Below, piece after piece: positions 36,169-44,393 of a DNA stretch of 64,000 nt. The stretch comes from Crenobacter oryzisoli (GTDB taxonomy: Bacteria; Pseudomonadota; Gammaproteobacteria; Burkholderiales; Chromobacteriaceae): contig NZ_JAUEDK010000004.1 in the NCBI RefSeq assembly GCF_030385785.1, positions 62,001-126,000 of the forward strand. The letters run 5' to 3'. The translations under genes were made by a program, and so were the position numbers. Below the pieces are notes generated by a model. It was not told the origin of the DNA. It saw only the letters and a program-made list of their open reading frames with translations, and searched no databases. Position 1 is the stretch's first letter; each line of letters opens with the position of its first letter.

Positions 36169-37056
36169 ATGAAAATCGGCTTTATCGGTCTTGGCATCAT
36201 GGGCGCCCCGATGGCGGGCCACCTGGGCAAAGCAGGTCACGAGCTGTTCGTGCACACCATCGGCGACGTGCCGGCTTTCCTGAAGGAATACAAAGTCACC
36301 GCATGTGCTTCGGGCAAAGAAGTGGCCCAGCAGGCCGACGTGATCTTCACCATGGTGCCGGATACCCCGGACGTGGAAAAGGTGCTGTTCTCGGAAAACG
36401 GCGTGGCCGCAGGCCTGTCGGCCGGCAAGACCGTCGTCGACATGTCGTCGATCGCCCCGATCGAAACCAAGGAGTTCGCCAAGAAGGTGAACGCGCTGGG
36501 TTGCGAATACTTGGATGCGCCGGTTTCCGGCGGTGAAGTGGGCGCCAAGGCGGCTACCCTGTCGATCATGGTGGGCGGTTCGGAAGAGACCTTCGACAAG
36601 GTGCTGCCGCTGTTCCAGCTGATGGGCAAGAACATTACCCGCGTCGGTGGCAACGGTGACGGCCAGACCGCCAAGGTCGCCAACCAGATGATCGTGGCAC
36701 TGACCATCGAAGCCGTGGGCGAAGCCTTGCTGTTCGCGGCTCGCGCCGGCGCCGATCCGGCCAAGGTCCGTCAGGCCCTGCTGGGTGGCTTCGCGTCGTC
36801 GAAGATCCTGGAAGTGCACGGCGAGCGCATGTACAAGCGCACCTTCGATCCGGGCTTCCGCATCACCCTGCACCAGAAGGACCTGAACCTGGCCCTGTCC
36901 AGCGCGCAGAAGATGGGCGTTGCCCTGCCGGCTACCGCCCTGGCCCAGCAGCTGTTCAACACCTGCGTGGCCAACGGTGGCGCGTCGTGGGACCACTCGG
37001 CGCTGGTACGTGCGCTCGAGAAGATGTCGAACTTCGAGATCCCGGCTCAGCAGTAA
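36169..37056 (+). CDS. glxR: GlxR, tartronate semialdehyde reductase
   Basis: 295 residues of the beta-hydroxyacid dehydrogenase family (2-hydroxy-3-oxopropionate reductase). The Rossmann motif is MKIGFIGLGIMGAPMAGHL. The substrate-binding DAPVSGGEVGAKAATLSIMV and catalytic-Lys motif GDGQTAKVANQMIVALT are intact. It reduces tartronate semialdehyde to D-glycerate with NAD(P)H. It belongs to the gcl operon; two hairpins follow before the kinase gene. Confidence 0.95.
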   Translation: MKIGFIGLGIMGAPMAGHLGKAGHELFVHTIGDVPAFLKEYKVTACASGKEVAQQADVIFTMVPDTPDVEKVLFSENGVAAGLSAGKTVVDMSSIAPIETKEFAKKVNALGCEYLDAPVSGGEVGAKAATLSIMVGGSEETFDKVLPLFQLMGKNITRVGGNGDGQTAKVANQMIVALTIEAVGEALLFAARAGADPAKVRQALLGGFASSKILEVHGERMYKRTFDPGFRITLHQKDLNLALSSAQKMGVALPATALAQQLFNTCVANGGASWDHSALVRALEKMSNFEIPAQQ

Positions 37057-37073
37057 GCCCGGATCGTTCAGCA

Positions 37074-37126
37074 GGTTGGCCGAAAGGCCAGCCGGCTGAT
37101 TCAAACGGGTTGTTCGCAGCCCGTTT
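37074..37126 (+). other. Two hairpins between glxR and the glycerate kinase gene
   Basis: First: 8-bp stem ggttggcc / ggccagcc with a GAAA tetraloop (37074-37093). Second: aaacggg / cccgttt (37103-37126). No T-tracts, so likely mRNA stability elements. Confidence 0.5.
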
Positions 37127-37180
37127 CGATCAGCAAGAATATTCCCGCGTCAGACGGGCCAGAGACAGTAAGGAGACAAC

Positions 37181-38491
37181 ATGAGCCAGCCGATCACCCT
37201 CGATGCCCTGCAACGCGATCCCGCCGCGCCGCGTACCTTGCTGCGCCAGCTGTTTGATGTCGCGGTCAACACCGCCCTGCCGTACGACAGCCTGAAAAAC
37301 TATCTGCCGCAACCGCCGAAGGGCCGCACCGTCGTGATCGGCGCTGGCAAGGGCGCCGCCTCGATGGCGGCCGCCCTCGAAGCTGCCTGGCCCGGCGAGC
37401 TGTCCGGCATGGTGATCACCCGCTATGCGCACACCGAGCCGACCCGCGCCATCCGCGTGGTCGAAGCGTCGCACCCGGTGCCGGATGCCGCCGGGCGCGA
37501 GGCCGCTGAACAGGTGCTCGCCTCGGTGCAGGGGCTGACCGAAGACGACCTGGTGATCTGCCTGATCTCGGGCGGCGGTTCGGCGCTGCTGTCGCTGCCG
37601 GTGCCGGAGATCCCGCTCGATGACAAGCGTGCGGTGAACAAGGCGCTGTTGAAGTCCGGCGCGGCGATCGACGAAATGAACTGCGTGCGCAAGCACCTGT
37701 CTGCTATCAAGGGCGGCCGCCTGGCCGCTGCCTGTTACCCCGCCAAGGTTGTGACCCTGGCGATTTCCGACGTGCCGGGGGACGACCCGTCGGTGATTGC
37801 TTCTGGTCCTACCGTGGCGGACCCCACCACCTTCGACGACGCCCGCGCGGTGATCGCCAAGTACGGCATCGAGCTGCCGGCGTCGGTGAAGGCCTACCTC
37901 GACAACGCGACCTCGGCGCAAGAGACCCCGAAGCCGGGCGATCCGCGCCTAGCGCATTGCGAGACCCATATCATCACCACCCCGCAGGCCAGCCTGCAGG
38001 CGGCCGCGAAGTTTGCCCGCGACATCGGCCTGAACACCATCGTGCTCGGCGACACGATCGAGGGCGAGGCCCGCGACGTGGCGCTGGTGCATGCCGGCAT
38101 CGTCCGCCAGGTGGTCGGCTTCGACGAGCCGGTGCAGAAACCGGCGCTGATCCTGTCCGGCGGCGAAACCACTGTGACGGTGCGCGGTAATGGTCGCGGC
38201 GGTCGCAATGCCGAGTTCCTGCTGGCACTGGCGGTGGCGCTGAACGGCGAGAAGGGCGTCTATGCGGTCGCTTGCGACACCGACGGCATCGACGGTTCCG
38301 AAGACAACGCCGGTTGCCTGCTGTCGCCGTGCTCGATCGCCCGCGCCGCCAAGGTCGGCGTCAGTGCCAAGCAGAAGCTCGCCAACAACGACGCCTACAG
38401 CTTCTTCGAGAGCATCGACGACCTGATCGTGACCGGCCCGACCCGCACCAACGTCAACGATTTCCGCGCGATCCTGGTGCTGCCGCAATAA
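37181..38491 (+). CDS. Glycerate 2-kinase, MOFRL type
   Basis: 436 residues of the GckA/TtuD family. The N-terminal nucleotide-related motif is VVIGAGKGAASMAAALEAAW, followed by ISGGGSALLSLPVPEI and VRKHLSAIKGGRLAAACYP. The C-terminal MOFRL domain holds LSGGETTVTVRGNGRGGRNA and ACDTDGIDGSEDNAG. It phosphorylates D-glycerate to 2-phosphoglycerate. Annotators call it gckA or ttuD; the unrelated GlxK/GarK fold is not used here. It is last in the gcl operon, followed by a terminator. Confidence 0.93.
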   Translation: MSQPITLDALQRDPAAPRTLLRQLFDVAVNTALPYDSLKNYLPQPPKGRTVVIGAGKGAASMAAALEAAWPGELSGMVITRYAHTEPTRAIRVVEASHPVPDAAGREAAEQVLASVQGLTEDDLVICLISGGGSALLSLPVPEIPLDDKRAVNKALLKSGAAIDEMNCVRKHLSAIKGGRLAAACYPAKVVTLAISDVPGDDPSVIASGPTVADPTTFDDARAVIAKYGIELPASVKAYLDNATSAQETPKPGDPRLAHCETHIITTPQASLQAAAKFARDIGLNTIVLGDTIEGEARDVALVHAGIVRQVVGFDEPVQKPALILSGGETTVTVRGNGRGGRNAEFLLALAVALNGEKGVYAVACDTDGIDGSEDNAGCLLSPCSIARAAKVGVSAKQKLANNDAYSFFESIDDLIVTGPTRTNVNDFRAILVLPQ

Positions 38492-38551
38492 GTTTTTTGC
38501 CCTCGGCATGTCCCGATCTCCCTCGGGCATGCCTGTTTTACCCCCTGTTGA

Positions 38552-38579
38552 CCCCAGCTCTGAGCTGGGGCTTTTTTTT
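38552..38579 (+). terminator. Terminator of the gcl operon
   Basis: 8-bp stem ccccagct / agctgggg, loop ctg, then c and eight T. Confidence 0.92.
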
Positions 38580-38854
38580 GTCCCTTTTAGAACTCCGGTC
38601 AGGAACACTCAATAGCGGTGCCATGATCGGCTGTCGGTACCGCACTCCTTGTGATGTCTCTTCCGAAGAGGGAATCACATTGGTCTACGAGAAAGGATGG
38701 GTAAGTCGATTACGCCATACGATTACAAAAAAATAACAATATTGACTTTGGAATATATCGTCGGACAGTATGCAGGTTAACGACCCAGGCTGCGTCAGAT
38801 GGCCGGGCGGCTTTGGGCGAGTTGGCAGAACTCGCCATCGACAAAGGAGAAACC
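38580..38854 (+). promoter_or_regulatory. Leader and promoter region of ggt
   Basis: About 275 bp without a gene. An AT-rich stretch near 38725-38770 contains ttgact followed about 18 bp later by cagtat, a weak promoter candidate. No clear operator is seen. Confidence 0.4.
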
Positions 38855-40615
38855 ATGCCATCGACGATTTCCCGACGCTTCCCTGTGCTCAGCGCACTCT
38901 CGCTGAGTCTAGCCCTGGCGCTGACGCCTGCGCTTGCCAAGGCCGAGGTCCAGCTTGCTCCGCCACTCGTCAAATACGATTACGACCAGGACATCTTCCA
39001 CCCCGTCTACGCCAAGAACGGCATGGTCGCGAGCGAGCAGGAGCTGGCTACCCGCATCGGTGTCGATATCCTGAAGCGGGGTGGTAATGCCGTCGATGCC
39101 GCCGTGGCGGTCGGCTTCGCGCTGGCGGTGGTGCTGCCAAACGCAGGCAACCTGGGCGGTGGCGGCTTCATGATGTTGCACGACGCCAAGACCGGGCGGG
39201 ACATTGCGCTGGATTTCCGCGAAATCGCGCCGGCGAAGGCATCCCGCGACATGTATCTGGACGAGAAGGGCAATGTGGTCGAAGGGCGCTCGCTGTATAC
39301 CCACTTGGCGGTGGGCGTGCCGGGCACCGTGGCCGGGATGGAGCATGCGCTCAAGCGCTGGGGCACGATGAAGCTCGCCGACGTGACTGCGCCGGCGATC
39401 AGGCTGGCCGAGCAAGGGATCATAGTCAGCCCGACACTCGGACAGATGATGGAAGTGGAGAAGGAGAACCTCGGCAAATGGCCGAGCACCCGCGCGGTGT
39501 TCTTCAAGGACGGCCGGCCGCTGCGCGCCGGCGAGCGGCTGGTGCAGAAGGATCTGGCCCGCTCGATGAAGCTGATCGCCCAGCACGGCGCCAAGGTGCT
39601 CTACGAGGGAGAGATCGGCGACAAGATCGTCGCCGAGATGGCACAGCACGGCGGGCTGATCGGCAAGGCAGACCTGAAGAACTACAAGGTCGTCGAGCGC
39701 GAGCCGGTGAGCGGGGAATACCGGGGCTACAAGGTGGTGTCGATGCCGCCACCAAGTTCCGGCGGGGTTCACATCATCCAGATCCTCAACCTGCTTGAGC
39801 GCTATCCGTTGTCCCAGTACGGCTTGAACAGCGCCCAGAGCATCCATTACCTGGCCGAGTCGATGAAGCTGGCCTACGCCGACCGTGCGGAATACCTGGG
39901 GGATCCGGGTTTCGTGAAGGTGCCGGTCAAGGGGCTGACGTCGAAGCGTTACGCTGACGAGCTGGCGAAGAAGATCGACCCGGTCAAGGTGCTGCCGGCC
40001 GCGGCGATCAAGCCGGGCAAGCCGCAGCCGTATGAGAGCGACCAGACCACGCACTTCTCCATCGTCGACGGCAAGGGCAACGCGGTGGCGATCACTTACA
40101 CGCTGAACCTCAACTTCGGCAGCGGCATCGTCGCCAAGGGCACCGGTATCCTGCTCAACGACGAGATGGATGACTTCTCGTCCAAGCCGGGGGTGCCGAA
40201 CGCCTACGGCCTGATCGGCGGCGAGGCCAACGCCATCCAGCCTGGCAAGCGGCCGCTGTCGTCGATGTCGCCGACGCTGGTGCTGAAGAACGGCAAGCCG
40301 TGGCTGGTGACCGGCAGTCCCGGTGGTGCGCGCATCATCACCACGACGCTGCAGACCATCGTCGACGCGATCGATTTCGGCCTGAACCCGGCCGAATCGG
40401 CGTCCACGCCACGGGTGCATCACCAGTGGTTGCCGGACGAATTGCGTGTCGAAAAAGGGCTGAGCCCGGATACGCTGAAGATTCTTCGTGACCAGGGCTA
40501 CAAGGTGGCGGAGAAGCCGACGATGGGCCGTACCCAGACCATCCAGGTGCGTGACGATGGCCTGTACGGCTATTCGGACCCGCGCAACCCGGACGGGGCC
40601 ACGGCCGGCTTTTGA
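38855..40615 (+). CDS. ggt: Gamma-glutamyltransferase precursor
   Basis: 586 residues. A signal peptide (RRFPVLSALSLSLALALTPA, cut near AKA-EV) sends it to the periplasm. The large-subunit motif GGNAVDAAVAVGFALAVVLP and the autocleavage site before T398 (DQTTHFSIVDGKGNAVAIT) are present, with small-subunit motifs KRPLSSMSPTLVL and GSPGGARIITTTLQ. It hydrolyses glutathione and transfers gamma-glutamyl groups. ATG 38855 follows aaggaga by 4 bp. It lies between two purine/glyoxylate units but belongs to its own transcript. Confidence 0.96.
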   Translation: MPSTISRRFPVLSALSLSLALALTPALAKAEVQLAPPLVKYDYDQDIFHPVYAKNGMVASEQELATRIGVDILKRGGNAVDAAVAVGFALAVVLPNAGNLGGGGFMMLHDAKTGRDIALDFREIAPAKASRDMYLDEKGNVVEGRSLYTHLAVGVPGTVAGMEHALKRWGTMKLADVTAPAIRLAEQGIIVSPTLGQMMEVEKENLGKWPSTRAVFFKDGRPLRAGERLVQKDLARSMKLIAQHGAKVLYEGEIGDKIVAEMAQHGGLIGKADLKNYKVVEREPVSGEYRGYKVVSMPPPSSGGVHIIQILNLLERYPLSQYGLNSAQSIHYLAESMKLAYADRAEYLGDPGFVKVPVKGLTSKRYADELAKKIDPVKVLPAAAIKPGKPQPYESDQTTHFSIVDGKGNAVAITYTLNLNFGSGIVAKGTGILLNDEMDDFSSKPGVPNAYGLIGGEANAIQPGKRPLSSMSPTLVLKNGKPWLVTGSPGGARIITTTLQTIVDAIDFGLNPAESASTPRVHHQWLPDELRVEKGLSPDTLKILRDQGYKVAEKPTMGRTQTIQVRDDGLYGYSDPRNPDGATAGF

Positions 40616-40637
40616 TCGCCGAGTCGACACGTCTGCA

Positions 40638-40667
40638 CGATAAAGCCCCCGATAGGGGGCTTTATCG
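40638..40667 (+). terminator. Terminator of ggt
   Basis: 13-bp perfect stem cgataaagccccc / gggggctttatcg with a gata loop. Confidence 0.85.
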
Positions 40668-40710
40668 TATCAGAGTTGTTCAGCGACGGCGGGCCATGTC
40701 AGCGTAGGCC

Positions 40711-40737
40711 GAAAAAAAACCGGCGCAAGCGCCGGTT
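40711..40737 (-). terminator. Terminator of pykA
   Basis: 9-bp stem aaccggcgc / gcgccggtt, loop aa; the minus strand continues with eight T. Confidence 0.9.
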
Positions 40738-40764
40738 ACAAGAGAGGACCCATCATCGTTGTGA

Positions 40765-42195
40765 TCAGCGGGAGTATTCACCCACCCGCACGATCAGCAT
40801 GGTGTTGGTGCCGCCGGGCTTGCCCAGCGGTTCACCGATCGTCATCAACAGCAGGTCGCCGCGCTGCACCGCGCCGTGTTCGAGCAGCGCGCGCTCGGCT
40901 TGGGCCAGCGCCGCTTCGCGGTTGGTCGGGATCGCATCAGTCTTCAGCGGGAATACATCTCGGAAGATGCTCACCTTGCGGCGGGTCGATTCTTCCGGGG
41001 TGACCGCGTAGATCGGCACGCCGCTGTCCACGCGGCTCATCCACTGGGTGGTCGAACCGGACTGGGTGAGGGCTGCGATCGCTTTCACGCCGATGTGCTG
41101 CGCGGTGAACAGCGCCGCCATCGCGATCGACTGGTCGATCTGGCTCTGCTCACGGTTGAGCAGTTCCTCGTCCAGGCTGTTGACGTAGGACTTTTCCGCC
41201 TCGGCGCAGACGCGCGCCATCGCTTCGACCGTCTCCACCGGGTATTGGCCGGCAGCGCTTTCGGCCGACAGCATCACCGCGTCGGTGCCGTCCAGCACCG
41301 CGTTGGCCACGTCGGACACTTCGGCGCGGGTCGGGATCGGGGCGGTGATCATCGACTCCATCATCTGGGTCGCGGTGATCGCAAACTTGTTGTGCAGGCG
41401 GGCTTCGCGAATCATGCGCTTCTGCAGTGCCGGCACGGCTGCGTCGCCTACTTCGACTGCCAGGTCGCCGCGGGCGACCATGATGCCGTCCGAGGCCAGC
41501 AGGATGTCGGTGAGGTTGGTGATCGCCTCTGTGCGTTCGATCTTGGCAACCAGGAGCGCGTGGCCGTTCGCTTCGGCGACCAGGTTGCGCGCTTCACGCA
41601 TATCGTCGCCCGATTTCGGGAACGACACGGCGATGTAGTCGGCGGCCAGGGCAACGGCGGTCTTCAGATCCTGCTTGTCCTTGACGGTCAGCGCCGGGGC
41701 CGACAGGCCGCCGCCTTGCTGGTTGATGCCCTTGTTGTTGGACAGCTTGCCGCCAATGCGCACCACGGTGTGGATCTCGTCGCCGTCGACACGCTCGACG
41801 TCGAGCACGATGCGACCGTCGTCGAGCAGCAGAACGGCGCCAGTTTGCACGTCGCGCGGCAGGTTCTTGTAGTCGAGACCGACACGCTCCTGATTGCCCA
41901 GTTCACATTGTGCGTCGAGGATGAAGCGATCGCCCTTGGCGAGCTGGATGGCGCCGTCAGCGAACTTGCCGACACGGATCTTCGGGCCTTGCAGGTCGGC
42001 GAGGATGCCGACGGTGCGGCCAACATTCTCTGCGGCTTGACGGGCAAGGGCAGCGCGGGCGATGTGGTCATCGGCGGTGCCGTGCGAGAAGTTCAGCCGG
42101 ACGACGTTGACGCCAGCCGAGATCATGCGTTCAAGCGTGGACAGGTCGTTGCTGGCAGGGCCGAGCGTGGCGACGATCTTGGTGCCTCGGAACAT
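40765..42195 (-). CDS. pykA: PykA, pyruvate kinase II
   Basis: 476 residues, close to E. coli PykA (480). N-terminal GTKIVATLGPASNDLSTLER, active-site LLVAKIERTEAITNLTDIL and GIMVARGDLAVEVGDAAVPA, and the diagnostic TATQMMESMITAPIPTRAEV and DAVMLSAESAAGQYPVE are all visible. It makes pyruvate and ATP from PEP. It lies convergent with ggt, and completes the route from glyoxylate to pyruvate apart from enolase. Its promoter is in the 80-bp gap to puuD. Confidence 0.96.
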   Translation of the reverse strand: MFRGTKIVATLGPASNDLSTLERMISAGVNVVRLNFSHGTADDHIARAALARQAAENVGRTVGILADLQGPKIRVGKFADGAIQLAKGDRFILDAQCELGNQERVGLDYKNLPRDVQTGAVLLLDDGRIVLDVERVDGDEIHTVVRIGGKLSNNKGINQQGGGLSAPALTVKDKQDLKTAVALAADYIAVSFPKSGDDMREARNLVAEANGHALLVAKIERTEAITNLTDILLASDGIMVARGDLAVEVGDAAVPALQKRMIREARLHNKFAITATQMMESMITAPIPTRAEVSDVANAVLDGTDAVMLSAESAAGQYPVETVEAMARVCAEAEKSYVNSLDEELLNREQSQIDQSIAMAALFTAQHIGVKAIAALTQSGSTTQWMSRVDSGVPIYAVTPEESTRRKVSIFRDVFPLKTDAIPTNREAALAQAERALLEHGAVQRGDLLLMTIGEPLGKPGGTNTMLIVRVGEYSR

Positions 42196-42275
42196 GGTGT
42201 ATCTCCTCGTTATTTTATCGAACGGCCAACCGGGGAGCCCCGATTGGCCGTACCAAGGCGCTACGTTAGACCGAC

Positions 42276-43538
42276 TTAGTTACCGCTCCATTGCGCGATG
42301 ACTGCGCGCTCGTCGTCGGTCATCTTGGTCATGTTGGCCAGCGGCATGTACTTCGATGCCACGACCTGTTTGATGCGAGCCGCATGCGACTTTACTTCTG
42401 CCGGGTTATCCAGATGGATACCGGCCGGGGCCGAGGCAAAGCCCGGCTGGGTCGGTTTGGCGGCGTGACAAGCAGTACAACGGGTGGTCAGGATGCCGTC
42501 CACCTTGTTGAAGGTCACATCCTTGCTGTCGCCGGATGCTGCTGCGGTGGCGGCGGCAGGAGCGGTGACAGTGCTGTCGGCCTTGGCAACCGGAGTCGTG
42601 TCAGCAGGCTTCGGTGCGGCGATGAATGCCACCACGGCCAGGACCGCGGTACCCAGCGCCGGCAGGGCGATCAGGTTCTTACCCTGGTGACGCAGTACGA
42701 AGTACTGACGGATCAGCGCGCCGGACACGATCAGCAGCGACATGATGATCCAGGCGTTTTCGTTGCTGTACGTGAACGAGTAGTGGTTGCTGAGCATCAG
42801 CAGCACGACCGGCAGCGTGAAGTAGGTGTTGTGCACCGAGCGCTGTTTGCCGCGCTTGCCGTCCAGCGGGTTCGGAGTACGGCCGGCTTTGATGTCCTCG
42901 ACCATGCGACGCTGACCCGGGATGATCCAGAAGAACACGTTGGCCGACATGCTGGTGGCCATCACGGCGCCGGTCAGAAGGAAGGCGGCACGGCCCTGGA
43001 AGATGTGGCAGGTCAGGTAGGCCACCACGATCACCATCACGGCAACGGCGATACTCAGTACGCCATCGCGATCCATGTTCGGGCTGATGCGACGGCACAG
43101 TTGGTCATACACAAGCCAGCCGCCAAGCAGGAAGGCCACGGCAACCACGCCGGCTTCCGGACCGGACATCTTGGCCGCCCACTCCCACGAGCTGCTCGGG
43201 TTCACCAGGTAGATGCTGGCATTGGCTAGGTACAGCAGCGAGAACAGTGCGAAGCCGGACAGCCAAGTGGTGTAGGACTTCCAGAACGACCAGTGCAGGT
43301 CTTCGTTCAGTTCGAACGGCGGGTTGGTCAGGAATTTCTGGTTGTGATAGAAGCCGCCGCCGTGCACGGCGAACATTTCACCGAACACACCGCGTTTCTT
43401 GCTGGCCTCATCCTTCGGTGCATGCAGGCTGTTGTCCAGCATCACGAAGTAGATCGACTCACCGATCCAGGAGATGGCAGCGATGACATGCAACCAGCGT
43501 AGCAGCAGGTTGGCGAACTCAAGCAGGTAGTTTTCCAT
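42276..43538 (-). CDS. puuD: PuuD, membrane-bound urate oxidase with cytochrome c domain
   Basis: 420 residues. The N-terminal DUF989-type part has about eight membrane helices with conserved LLLRWLHVIAAISWIGESIY, FGEMFAVHGGGFYHNQKF and QRSVHNTYFTLPVVLLMLSN. An Ala/Thr-rich linker leads to a C-terminal cytochrome c domain with heme motif C354-T-A-C-H358 and a Met region KYMPLANMTKM. PuuD oxidises urate to 5-hydroxyisourate and passes electrons to cytochrome c instead of making H2O2. It is downstream of uraH on the same strand, with a uraH relic between. Confidence 0.94.
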   Translation of the reverse strand: MENYLLEFANLLLRWLHVIAAISWIGESIYFVMLDNSLHAPKDEASKKRGVFGEMFAVHGGGFYHNQKFLTNPPFELNEDLHWSFWKSYTTWLSGFALFSLLYLANASIYLVNPSSSWEWAAKMSGPEAGVVAVAFLLGGWLVYDQLCRRISPNMDRDGVLSIAVAVMVIVVAYLTCHIFQGRAAFLLTGAVMATSMSANVFFWIIPGQRRMVEDIKAGRTPNPLDGKRGKQRSVHNTYFTLPVVLLMLSNHYSFTYSNENAWIIMSLLIVSGALIRQYFVLRHQGKNLIALPALGTAVLAVVAFIAAPKPADTTPVAKADSTVTAPAAATAAASGDSKDVTFNKVDGILTTRCTACHAAKPTQPGFASAPAGIHLDNPAEVKSHAARIKQVVASKYMPLANMTKMTDDERAVIAQWSGN

Positions 43539-43568
43539 GGTGTTGAATCTCGATGGTTCCTAAGAATC

Positions 43569-43845
43569 AGCGGCCGCTGTTATGGGGGTTAGTCCACGGC
43601 GTCACTACCTGCGGCACATGGTAGTTCTCGCTGGCCCCGGCCGTTGGCCAAGGCTCAGCACCACCTGGTTGACGAAGCACGGTTCGCGAACCGTTCTTCC
43701 TCCTTGTAGGCGAGGTCATCGCCCGTATGGAGCGCCAGTTCGTCTCGTCACTTTTTCAGGCTGTTTGGCCTTCAGGCAGTGGCTCGTCGCTCCGGCTGTC
43801 TAGGTCAGATGAGCTTCGGTCGGCTTACTGCGCCGGCCGTCCTTC
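43569..43845 (-). pseudogene. Truncated, frameshifted second copy of uraH
   Basis: DNA here aligns to the C-terminal two thirds of the intact uraH gene just upstream on the same strand. Bases 43592-43602 match 43898-43908 and 43611-43634 match 43917-43940 exactly (offset 306). By 43835-43842 the offset has dropped to 301, so the relic has lost 5 net bases and the frame is broken. Diverged positions are spread across the rest. The part matching the first roughly 28 codons is absent. It lies between uraH and puuD and fills most of their 334-bp gap. No product is expected. Confidence 0.85.
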
Positions 43846-43872
43846 ATCTACCGAATCACAATCTCTTAAATC

Positions 43873-44226
43873 TTAGCTACCGCGGTAGGTGGAGTAGGTC
43901 CACGGCGTTACAACCAGCGGCACATGGTAGTTCTCGCTGGCATTGGCAATACCGAAGCGCAGTACCACCTGGTCGACGAAGCGCGGTTCGGGAACCGATA
44001 CCCCTTTGCGGGCGAAGTAGTCGCCCACGTGGAACACCAGTTCGTACACGCCGACCTTCAGGCTGTCGCCCTCCAGCAGCGGCTTGTCGGACCGGCCGTC
44101 CTGGTTGGTGTGGATTTCGGTCACCTTGCTGCGCTGGCCGTCCTCTACCTTATAGAGTTCGCAGAGCACTTCTGCGGCGGGTTTGCCGTGCATGGTGTCC
44201 AACACGTGCGTCGACAGCTTGCCCAT
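43873..44226 (-). CDS. uraH: UraH, 5-hydroxyisourate hydrolase
   Basis: 117 residues of the transthyretin-like HIU hydrolase family. It starts MGKLSTHVLDTMHGKPAAEV (active-site His in STHVLD), has DGRSDKPLLEG and ENYHVPLVVTPWTYSTYRGS; the terminal YRGS tetrapeptide is diagnostic. It opens 5-hydroxyisourate to OHCU. ATG 44226 follows an aggaga Shine-Dalgarno. It is divergent from the GntR gene, with several palindromes in the 167-bp gap, and is first in the uraH-puuD unit. Confidence 0.95.
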   Translation of the reverse strand: MGKLSTHVLDTMHGKPAAEVLCELYKVEDGQRSKVTEIHTNQDGRSDKPLLEGDSLKVGVYELVFHVGDYFARKGVSVPEPRFVDQVVLRFGIANASENYHVPLVVTPWTYSTYRGS

Positions 44227-44284
44227 CTCTTTCTCTCCTGTTCCTGTGCTTCCGCGACCACCGGTCGGTCCTTGTTGCGGTCGC

Positions 44285-44308
44285 ACAAAAATTGTTAACA
44301 ATTTGTGT
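44285..44308. promoter_or_regulatory. Near-perfect 24-bp palindrome, likely GntR operator 1
   Basis: AAATTGTTAACAATTT (44289-44304) is perfectly symmetric and extends to 24 bp with one mismatched pair. It contains TTGTTAACAA, the form of TTGT-ACAA operator bound by GntR/FCD regulators. Confidence 0.7.
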
Positions 44309-44336
44309 TGACGATATTGTCCGACGACACCAATAA

Positions 44337-44346
44337 TTGTCAACAA
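44337..44346. promoter_or_regulatory. Likely GntR operator 2
   Basis: TTGTCAACAA differs from the core of operator 1 (TTGTTAACAA) at one base and lies 45 bp from it, centre to centre. Confidence 0.55.
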
Positions 44347-44352
44347 AATTTT

Positions 44353-44364
44353 GGAAACGTTTCC
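44353..44364. promoter_or_regulatory. Palindrome GGAAACGTTTCC upstream of the GntR gene
   Basis: Perfect 12-bp palindrome with a central CG, the style of LacI-family operators. The half GGAAACGT recurs at 44372-44379. Confidence 0.5.
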
Positions 44365-44393
44365 CGATTAGCGGAAACGTAACGGGGCAGAAG

